The notes beneath the pieces are model-generated. The model was given only the letters and a program-made list of their open reading frames with translations, was not told the DNA's origin and searched no databases. A stretch of DNA of 22,698 nucleotides, from NCBI GenBank assembly GCA_030621685.1, contig JAUXHF010000003.1, positions 1 to 22,698 on the forward strand. Direction: 5' to 3'. The DNA comes from Spirochaetota bacterium (GTDB taxonomy: Bacteria > Spirochaetota > UBA12135 > COTS27). Positions 8,505 to 14,693 of the stretch are shown piece by piece (position 1 is the first letter of the stretch; every line of letters starts with the position of its first letter). Position numbers and translations under genes: made by a program.

Positions 8505-9344
8505 ATGATACGAAGTATTTTTTGGTATAGCTACCTCTACACTTTTGTCTTTTTTGGTGGCATAACATTTTTTATTTTATTCCTTCTGCCACTTAGCAAA
8601 AAGTTTAAAACACAGCAAATAAAAAATATAGCAAGGTTCTGGGCACGCAGCCTGGTAGTCTTGAGCGGGTCTAAGCTAAAGGTTTTCGAAGAAGCGCCGC
8701 TTAAAGAAAATAAGAATTATCTGCTTTGTGCCAACCACCAATCTAGTTTTGATATTTTCATTCTCATGGGTTTTTTAAACAAAGATATTATTTTCCTCTC
8801 AAAGCATTCATATTTCAAAATACCTATCTTTGGCTGGGCGATGAAATCTTTAGGGCATTTGCCCATCAATCGCAAGCATCCAAAACAAGCCATTCAAGAC
8901 TTATTGCAAGTAAATAAAAAATTGGCTACAGGCATGTCCCTAGCCATCTTCCCCGAAGGAACACGCAGCCTTGATGCTGGCATTCAGCCTTTTAAATCGG
9001 CATGGCTTCGCATTTTAGAAACAAAGCCACAGCTTGAAGTAATCCCTGTAAGCCTCGTAAACACCATCTCGATACAGCAGAAAGGTCGTTTAAAAATCAA
9101 TCCTGCCTCGGTAGCCATGGTGCTTGGCAAATCACTTTGTTTCAGCCACTATCTAAGCGCAGCAGAAGTTCCCAAGTCAAGCAAGCACGCTTTAGAATCT
9201 GGCCACTTACGTTCTCAAGAAATATCCAAAAAAAAACTTAGCGCTATTCGTTCTCTGTTTATTCATGACCTAAAGCAAGCCATAAAAAATAATTATGCTC
9301 GCTACGAAAAACTTCTTAGCCCCCTATCTAAAACTAAAAAATAA
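8505..9344 (+). CDS. plsC: 1-acyl-sn-glycerol-3-phosphate acyltransferase, PlsC family
   Basis: Membrane-bound acyltransferase of 279 residues, expected to convert lysophosphatidate to phosphatidate in phospholipid synthesis. A hydrophobic helix lies at about 10-30. The acyltransferase block I is NHQSSFD (77-83), the NHX4D catalytic motif with His78 and Asp83. LPINRKHP (119-126) is block II, FPEGTRS (149-155) is block III, and VIPVSLVNT (179-187) is block IV. The last 60 or so residues are basic and less conserved. The start lies 20 bases after the previous stop, with a weak AAGAA before it. A paralogue role in lipid A-like or glycolipid acylation cannot be excluded, given the glycosyltransferase nearby. 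Confidence 0.88.
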   Translation: MIRSIFWYSYLYTFVFFGGITFFILFLLPLSKKFKTQQIKNIARFWARSLVVLSGSKLKVFEEAPLKENKNYLLCANHQSSFDIFILMGFLNKDIIFLSKHSYFKIPIFGWAMKSLGHLPINRKHPKQAIQDLLQVNKKLATGMSLAIFPEGTRSLDAGIQPFKSAWLRILETKPQLEVIPVSLVNTISIQQKGRLKINPASVAMVLGKSLCFSHYLSAAEVPKSSKHALESGHLRSQEISKKKLSAIRSLFIHDLKQAIKNNYARYEKLLSPLSKTKK

Positions 9345-9357
9345 GAGTAAACGTTAC

Positions 9358-10611
9358 ATGAACATACCCTTTATAAGGCGCGTCCTCTCAGCTACGCCTA
9401 AGCGGCTAAACATCAAGATTAATACTATTTTTTTGCATGTCTTTTCCCCAAGCAAATTTCAAATTCCGCTCTACCTCTTCCTCATAATTTTTAGCTATAC
9501 GGGATTGCAAGCACAGAGCAAAAATTTACAGGCAATAGAGAATCTTAACTTCACAGTATTTAGCAATAGCTATGTAACCAAAGACCAAACGAATTCTGAA
9601 ACACTGATCATCCCCAATACACTGTACCAAAAAAGAAACCGTGTCTTCTATACCACAGAAAAAAATGATACGCTCTACATAGCTGTACGTCCCCATACGC
9701 TCTTAGAGCTTGACCTCCTAAAGCTTAGTAAAAGTAACGGTAAAGGTAAAGGCGGGGTACTAAGGTTTAGGAAACGTCATTATATCGGAAAGTTTTTTAT
9801 GTTTTTAAAAAATGAAGACCAGCAATTTAAACTACTCTCCCCAACCGGGAAGCTCTCGGATATTCGTGTGCACATCGACAAAAAAGGTGGCGAAAGCCAA
9901 ATTTTATTTAGCCATCCCTACCACTGGCAACGCCAGGCCAGCTCTCCCAGCTCTGCCAGCACAGCCCATGCCATCCTTGCCCCTAAGGCTACTTTCTTTA
10001 TTCTTGCCAGCGATGCCGGTAGCCAAATGGACAAACTCACTCTCCACTTTACAGACCTTTCTTCAGAAAATACAAAGAAAGTAGTTTTCAGCTACCAAGA
10101 TATTCCCAGCAAATCAAGAGCCCATAAACTAAGCCCGCCATTCAATGAAAGCCATTTAAAAATTGTTGCCACAGATGTTTTAGGAAATGAGGCAACAAAA
10201 CAAATACGCATCAGCCTTGATACCAAGCCCCCCAGCCTAAGCCTCTATACAAAAGAAAACAGCGATAGTACCGCCATTAAAGTGCTTCATCAAAAAACAT
10301 TATTTATAAAAGACTCGCTTCGTCTGCTTTTCAAAACAAGCGATACCTACAGCCCTAAGTCAAAAATCTACTATGCTACCCTACAAGACGAAAATTCAGA
10401 AACGCCTATGCAGCCAGCTGCCCTTGCAACAACCTTTACCCTGTTAGAAGAAAGCCCCGATAAGACCTCGGCAGAGCTTCTGCTAAACCAGTCTGGCAGG
10501 CTTATGTTCTACGCCGAAGATATGTTTGGCAATAAAACTAGCTTGCAAACTTTTGCTATAAAAAAATATACTGATGCATTGCCTGCCGCAGACCTCCTTC
10601 AAACACGTTAA
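9358..10611 (+). CDS. Exported Ig-like / OmpL47-like protein of unknown function
   Basis: A 417-residue protein predicted to leave the cytoplasm. A basic N-region is followed by a hydrophobic core at about 35-49 and a possible cleavage site after LQA (50-52). The remainder is beta-rich. NLNFTVFSNSYVTKDQT follows the signal, and motifs such as DVLGNEATKQIRISLDTKPP and FYAEDMFGNKTSL resemble the Ig-like modules of OmpL47-type spirochaete surface proteins. Two or three such modules seem to be present; I assign them by resemblance only. The start at 9358 avoids a 50-base overlap with plsC that an in-frame ATG at 9295 would create; neither has a good ribosome-binding site. It sits between plsC and a GT9 gene, which suggests an envelope or periplasmic role. 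Confidence 0.7.
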   Translation: MNIPFIRRVLSATPKRLNIKINTIFLHVFSPSKFQIPLYLFLIIFSYTGLQAQSKNLQAIENLNFTVFSNSYVTKDQTNSETLIIPNTLYQKRNRVFYTTEKNDTLYIAVRPHTLLELDLLKLSKSNGKGKGGVLRFRKRHYIGKFFMFLKNEDQQFKLLSPTGKLSDIRVHIDKKGGESQILFSHPYHWQRQASSPSSASTAHAILAPKATFFILASDAGSQMDKLTLHFTDLSSENTKKVVFSYQDIPSKSRAHKLSPPFNESHLKIVATDVLGNEATKQIRISLDTKPPSLSLYTKENSDSTAIKVLHQKTLFIKDSLRLLFKTSDTYSPKSKIYYATLQDENSETPMQPAALATTFTLLEESPDKTSAELLLNQSGRLMFYAEDMFGNKTSLQTFAIKKYTDALPAADLLQTR

Positions 10612-10661
10612 ATTTATCTTTCTAGAAACCAGCTGTATTTTATGAAGCAAAAAAATAAGCT

Positions 10662-11774
10662 ATGAATTATAAGATTAGTATTGTTAGACTCTCTTCATTA
10701 GGAGATATTTTACTAACTCTGCCTTTAGCGGCAAGATTAAAAAAAAACTCTGCCGCGACTCTTACATGGATAGTAGACAGCCGCTTTGAAGATGCCCTCC
10801 TACATTTTCCTTGGATAGACAGAGTAATAGGCATTAACCCCGCCAAGCCCCTTAAGAGCTTACTCCATTTAAAGCGTTTACATCTGCCCCAGCAAGACCT
10901 TGTTCTTGACCCCCAGGGTCTTTTAAAATCCGCTCTGATAGCTAGGCTGCTGCCAGCAAAGAATGCTGTAGGCCTAGAAAGAAAAGACAGCCGAGAATTT
11001 TCATGGCTGCTTTATACCCGCACCCTAGGCACAAGAGCGCTGCTCAATGTCATCGACAAAAACCTCTGTTTTTCAGAGCCACAGCCATTGCAGAAAACGC
11101 AAAAAACCTCCTCCAACACAGCCAAGCTAGCAGAAACGCCTTTTTTAAACAGCGCTAACCAAGCAAAAATCTTTCCCGAAGCAAAGAACTCTGTACTGAA
11201 ATTTTTAGAACAACATACGTTGCAAAAAAAAAAAATCCTGCTCCTCTTTCCTTGGAGTGGCTATCATACTAAAAATATGCCAAAGGCACTTGTTTCGGAT
11301 ATCATCGTTCAAGCCAAGAAACAGTATCAGCTAGAGAGCATTCTTGTAGCCGATAAAAGCCGTCAGCATGACGCCAGGCAGTGGGCAGAAGAATTCGGTA
11401 TTTTAAAAGCTGCGCTATTTGGCTTAAAGGAAATTTTTGCTCTTGTGGCCATGGCCCAGTTACTTATAGCCTCTGATAGCGGCGCTGCCTATATAGGCTG
11501 GCATCTTAAGACGCCCAGCATGGCACTTTTTGGACCAACAAATAAATTCCGCCAAAGCCCCGATTTTGCCACATGCCTGCATCCAGATGATAAAAAGCTT
11601 TTCTGCTCTCTGCTTTCTACCTACGCTTGCCCTATCATGAAGAAAGAGCCAATTATAAGCCCTTACCGTTGCCTCAAGAAAGACTGTGACAATAACCTTT
11701 GTATGCAGCAATACAATGCCTTAGATATCTTAAAGAGAGCCGAAGATAGAGGCTTTATTCAAAGTAACTCATAA
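10662..11774 (+). CDS. Glycosyltransferase family 9 (heptosyltransferase-like)
   Basis: A 370-residue GT-B fold enzyme of the LPS heptosyltransferase family, expected to add a sugar to an envelope glycan from the cytoplasmic face. The N-terminal nucleotide-fold signature is RLSSLGDILLTLPLA (9-23). WIVDSRFEDALLHFPWIDRV (36-55) matches WaaC-type enzymes. The donor-binding region ASDSGAAYIGWHLKTPS (270-286) and ALFGPT (288-293) is intact. A C-terminal cysteine cluster (Cys323, 337, 342, 347) resembles that seen in many GT9 proteins. Residues 138-175 form a low-complexity interdomain linker. A run of 12 A at 11224-11235 encodes Lys188-190 and nearby bases. The start is 50 bases after the previous stop with no clear ribosome-binding site. 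The sugar and acceptor are unknown. Confidence 0.83.
   Translation: MNYKISIVRLSSLGDILLTLPLAARLKKNSAATLTWIVDSRFEDALLHFPWIDRVIGINPAKPLKSLLHLKRLHLPQQDLVLDPQGLLKSALIARLLPAKNAVGLERKDSREFSWLLYTRTLGTRALLNVIDKNLCFSEPQPLQKTQKTSSNTAKLAETPFLNSANQAKIFPEAKNSVLKFLEQHTLQKKKILLLFPWSGYHTKNMPKALVSDIIVQAKKQYQLESILVADKSRQHDARQWAEEFGILKAALFGLKEIFALVAMAQLLIASDSGAAYIGWHLKTPSMALFGPTNKFRQSPDFATCLHPDDKKLFCSLLSTYACPIMKKEPIISPYRCLKKDCDNNLCMQQYNALDILKRAEDRGFIQSNS
11224..11235 (+). repeat. Poly-A tract of 12 inside the GT9 gene
   Basis: Twelve consecutive A lie within codons QKKKI at about residues 187-191. This is the longest mononucleotide run I noticed in the window; other coding runs reach about 8-9. A one-base slip would truncate the enzyme before its C-terminal nucleotide-sugar domain. 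Confidence 0.9.
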
Positions 11775-11787
11775 ACTAAACATCAAA

Positions 11788-11824
11788 ATAATGTTCATGG
11801 AAAACTTCCATGTTAGCTCTTTTT
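11788..11824. terminator. Bidirectional terminator-like hairpin between convergent genes
   Basis: A perfect 7-bp inverted repeat, CATGGAA (11796-11802) and TTCCATG (11806-11812), encloses a 3-base AAC loop. On the plus strand it is followed by TTAGCTCTTTTT, and on the minus strand by AACATTATTTTG. It lies between the stop codons of the GT9 gene (plus) and the oxidoreductase (minus). The stem is modest in GC, so termination strength is uncertain. Confidence 0.6.
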
Positions 11825-13033
11825 CGAAACCAGCTTGAGCAGCGTTTCTTTAAACTGGAACACTAGCTCTGCTTCATCCATAGAAGAGGGGCTAAGGGCT
11901 AAGGGTTCCTGTGCCAAGCTAACAGCTGCCCTCACCATGTTACGAAAGAAATATGTTTTTTGATAGCCTAGCGATTTTTTTTCTTTTATCAATGAGCGAA
12001 AGCCCTTGTAGTAGGGACTCTTCTTTGAAAACTCCTCTGTAAAAAAACCATTTCCGATACATACCTTAGCTTTTTCAAACCATAAGCTAATTTCAAAATG
12101 AAAATATTCTCTTGCTCTGCCTATATGCAGGCTTAGTGGAATTTCTAAACCTTGGCTTGAATGAGCCTGAAACTTGCTAAGACATTGCAAGGTCTCTGCT
12201 TGATTAGCTTTTTCTTGTTTAGTAAGATGCGCCGAAACAATTTTATAAGCTGGCGAGAGTAGCTTCCCCGTATACAAGTATTGCTTAGCTAGCTCTCTTA
12301 GTATAAGAGTGTTTTTCTGGGTATTCTTTTCTGTGGCCTGCAGCGCAGAACTTGCCAGCTTAGCTAGCTTCATGGCTGCCGCGTTTTCTGAAGCCAATAA
12401 GAAGCTAAAAGCATCTAGCAGATGCGTGCCATCATGCAAAAGTATTTCATGCCAAGCAGCCTTGCTTGGCGTGAAAAAATACGCCGAAGCCTCAAGTAGC
12501 TTTCCGTATTTTCCCGCTATCATGTTTTGGCGAAGCAAGTTGTAATCGCTAGCAAAACGTCTTTCATGGTTGACTAAGACCCTTGTAAAACCCAAAGCAT
12601 GAGCATGCCGCAGTGGCTCATTTTTTTTCGAAGAGAAAGGATACTTTTTTGTAAGTATCCGAGAAAAATTTTTCTTGGCTTGCTGTATTTCTTCAAGGGA
12701 GCTGCCCAGTGGCTTCTCTAATACCACCACCTTAACATTTGAAGCAAGAGCCTGGCTTAGTCCTTCTAAATGATGCTGTGTCGGCGTAGCCAAAAATAAA
12801 ATATCGGGGCTACATTTTTCAAGCAGCTCCTGCGTAGAGGCATAAATTTTTTGCTGTCCCCAGCGCTTACAAAAGGCATGACGTCTTTTAGCAGAAATAT
12901 CAGCAGCAGCAATTAGCCGCAGTTTTCTATTCCCCAATATAGCCCCCGCATGACTTGCAGGCTTCTCTCTTCGCTGATCATCTTCTAACAGGCTTCCTAT
13001 CCTACCTAAACCTACTAATGCCGCGGATATCAT
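11813..13033 (-). CDS. Gfo/Idh/MocA-family NAD(P)-dependent oxidoreductase
   Basis: A 406-residue sugar dehydrogenase-type protein. The Rossmann motif is ALVGLGRIGSLLEDD (5-19), followed by IAAADIS (41-47) at the end of the second strand. LATPTQHH (81-88) and VVVLEKPLGSS (102-112, with the EKP lysine Lys107) are the family's cofactor and catalytic landmarks. NHERRF (155-160) and LHDGTHLLD (199-207, with a candidate catalytic His204) mark the C-terminal domain. Known relatives oxidise or reduce UDP-sugars, inositols or other polyols. Pairing with a DegT-family gene just upstream suggests a nucleotide-sugar pathway, as in WlbA/WlbE-type systems, but this is inferred. AGAGGA 12 bases and AGGG 4 bases before the ATG are possible ribosome-binding sites. 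Its 5' end is part of a tandem duplication. Confidence 0.85.
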   Translation of the reverse strand: MISAALVGLGRIGSLLEDDQRREKPASHAGAILGNRKLRLIAAADISAKRRHAFCKRWGQQKIYASTQELLEKCSPDILFLATPTQHHLEGLSQALASNVKVVVLEKPLGSSLEEIQQAKKNFSRILTKKYPFSSKKNEPLRHAHALGFTRVLVNHERRFASDYNLLRQNMIAGKYGKLLEASAYFFTPSKAAWHEILLHDGTHLLDAFSFLLASENAAAMKLAKLASSALQATEKNTQKNTLILRELAKQYLYTGKLLSPAYKIVSAHLTKQEKANQAETLQCLSKFQAHSSQGLEIPLSLHIGRAREYFHFEISLWFEKAKVCIGNGFFTEEFSKKSPYYKGFRSLIKEKKSLGYQKTYFFRNMVRAAVSLAQEPLALSPSSMDEAELVFQFKETLLKLVSKKS

Positions 13034-13242
13034 TAAGCCCTGTGTTCCTCTGCTTCCTTACATGTTTTTTAATAAGGCAAGAATTTTCTCCATCTGCGCC
13101 TCATCCATACTTCGCTGGTCATCAGCAGGCTATCATACTTAAGCCTACTCATTGCCGATTATATCATGTAGCTGCGTTTCCTGCTTCCTTACATGTTTTT
13201 TAATAAGGCAAGAATTTTCTCTACCTGCGTCTCATCCATACT
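12970..13242 (-). repeat. Imperfect tandem duplication across the aminotransferase/oxidoreductase junction
   Basis: Copy 1 is about 12970-13111 and copy 2 about 13111-13242. The best block, 13050-13111 against 13181-13242, matches at 59 of 62 positions with no gap. The rest aligns with several indels and substitutions. In copy 2 the block is the functional 3' end of the aminotransferase gene. In copy 1 it is a remnant of that end lying ahead of the true oxidoreductase start. Conversely, about 13111-13171 is a decayed copy of the oxidoreductase 5' end, beginning ATG ATA TAA on the minus strand, so it is already stopped at codon 3. The 155-bp spacer 13034-13188 is explained by this duplication. 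Confidence 0.88.
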
Positions 13243-14655
13243 AGGCGATATAGGCAGAAGAACAAGGTTCTCGTGCAGGTCTGTTGCATGTTTTAGTTTG
13301 CTTAGCTCAAGGCTGTATACCAAGATCTCTTGATTAGCTAAGCTCTTTTTTTTCTCACTTAAGCCCTTAAGCAAGTCTCTAGAATTTTTTATATGCCCAT
13401 AGGCTGTGAACGTTTCCAGCCTTACCGGAAAAGAGAGAACTTGGGCAAACTTCTGCAAAGTAGCTCGGCGAGACTCTTTTGGTAGCCATAGCGGAAAGAA
13501 ACTATAGTTGCAGTTTTTTCCCGGACTCTCTTTATACGCTAGCTTCTTTTGGCTACAAGCAGCAAGAAATTGCTTATACAAAGTAGCATTCCTAGACAAA
13601 AACGCTTCCAATAAAGAAAGCTGAGAGAGCGCTAAAGCCGACTCTAATTCTGTGGGCGAAAAGTCTAAGCGTGCTACCTCGCAAAGACGAAGAGCCTCTA
13701 ATTGGCTAGGCCCTTTGTTTTTGGATAGCGATGAACCTTTCCCATGAGGCTCCAGAGTTCTTTGAAAAGGTTTTCTGAAATTTACAAGCAATTGCTGTAT
13801 ATCAAGAGCCTTCTTAGCAGAAGGAAACTTTTCTTTTTGATTCAAAAGTTTTCCTGCTTTGACTTTTCTAAGCTGGCTATGTTTGCTCGTCCCCCCAATA
13901 TTATTTGAAAGATACGAAAAGCCATGCGGCATAGAAAGCTGGCGGAGAAGCTCTAAATTTCCTTCATAAGCTCTTCCCGCTGATGCCTTGTTCTTCGAAT
14001 TTTTTAAACCCAAATTTCCTAAGCTAATAAAAGCACCCTTTCCTGCGGTAACAAGCCTGCTTGAGGCCATCGAGAAAATAGCAAAATCAGCTTCTGTTCC
14101 TATGGCGTGGTAACGCCCAGCCTTCTTGAAACTTGTTCCCATGGCCTGCGTGGCATCTTCTATTATTATCAGCCAAGGGTAGCTTTGCTTCAGCCTAGCA
14201 CATGTAGCCGCCAATTCAGCTTGCAAAAAACCAAAAGAATGCGAAAGAATAATAGCTTTCGTTCGGCTATGAATCTTCTTCTCAAGAGACTGCTCAGCCA
14301 GCATGAAGCTCTTTGGCTTTAGGTCGGCAAAGATGTTACGCAGACCTAAAGCATGCATGGCTTCGAAAATTTCAACTTCAATAAGCGGCGAAAGAATAAC
14401 CTCATCGCCGGCGTTAAGACCAAGTGCCTTCCCAAGAAAATAAAAGGCCAGCGATTCATTAGCTAAAAAAACAGCATCTCTACAAGCAATTAGCTGGCAA
14501 AACTTTTGTTCTAACTCAAGCGTATACTGCCCCCCATCTTTACGGGTGAGCGTATCGCTTAATAGGCAACGAAGTACACTTTTAAGATCTTGCTTAGCAA
14601 GCGTGGGTTTTAGAAAGGAAAATGTTTGTGTTTTGGATACTGTTTTTTTTTGCAT
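13189..14655 (-). CDS. DegT/DnrJ/EryC1-family aminotransferase homologue lacking the PLP lysine
   Basis: At 488 residues it is far longer than typical sugar aminotransferases (about 370-400). Family landmarks are LNAGDEVILSPL (80-91), RTKAIILSHSFG (131-142), the pyridine-contact motif IEDATQAMG (165-173, Asp167 and Gln170), and FSPTELESALALSQL (332-346). The active-site segment reads FSMASSRLVTAGKGAF (194-209). Family members usually have a lysine where this has Arg200, encoded by AGG at 14058-14056 on the minus strand. A Lys/Ser/Gly-rich insertion of about 75 residues (roughly 253-328) interrupts the region before that last motif. It may have lost transaminase activity or catalyse another reaction. 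No ribosome-binding site is visible: the leader is a pyrimidine tract. It is likely co-transcribed with the downstream oxidoreductase. Confidence 0.82.
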   Translation of the reverse strand: MQKKTVSKTQTFSFLKPTLAKQDLKSVLRCLLSDTLTRKDGGQYTLELEQKFCQLIACRDAVFLANESLAFYFLGKALGLNAGDEVILSPLIEVEIFEAMHALGLRNIFADLKPKSFMLAEQSLEKKIHSRTKAIILSHSFGFLQAELAATCARLKQSYPWLIIIEDATQAMGTSFKKAGRYHAIGTEADFAIFSMASSRLVTAGKGAFISLGNLGLKNSKNKASAGRAYEGNLELLRQLSMPHGFSYLSNNIGGTSKHSQLRKVKAGKLLNQKEKFPSAKKALDIQQLLVNFRKPFQRTLEPHGKGSSLSKNKGPSQLEALRLCEVARLDFSPTELESALALSQLSLLEAFLSRNATLYKQFLAACSQKKLAYKESPGKNCNYSFFPLWLPKESRRATLQKFAQVLSFPVRLETFTAYGHIKNSRDLLKGLSEKKKSLANQEILVYSLELSKLKHATDLHENLVLLPISPSMDETQVEKILALLKNM

Positions 14656-14656
14656 T

Positions 14657-14673
14657 GAGGGGAAAGAAAGGGA
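14657..14673 (+). repeat. Homopurine tract with mirror symmetry at the aminotransferase start
   Basis: Seventeen consecutive purines on the plus strand contain the mirror repeat GGGAAAGAAAGGG (14660-14672). On the mRNA of the minus-strand aminotransferase gene this is a pyrimidine tract ending two bases before the ATG, where a Shine-Dalgarno sequence would normally be. An A9 run follows right after the start (plus-strand T at 14643-14651). Confidence 0.75.
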
Positions 14674-14693
14674 TAAAAAAATATAAAAAGTAT

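Noticed and set aside
9295..9357. Upstream ATG for the exported Ig-like protein
   Set aside because: It would overlap plsC by 50 bases and push the signal segment further in; the ATG at 9358 fits the spacing better.
13149..13160. GCCGATTA as a plus-strand sigma-28 -10 element
   Set aside because: It lies in the decayed duplication, has no good -35 partner and no plus-strand gene downstream.
12955..13203. Plus-strand open frame across the aminotransferase/oxidoreductase junction
   Set aside because: It is the antisense of the duplicated gene ends and resembles no protein; the tandem duplication explains it.
14107..14322. Plus-strand open frame opposite the DegT homologue, and similar antisense frames throughout
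   Set aside because: They are antisense shadows of genes with clear family motifs; none has its own ribosome-binding site or recognisable domain.
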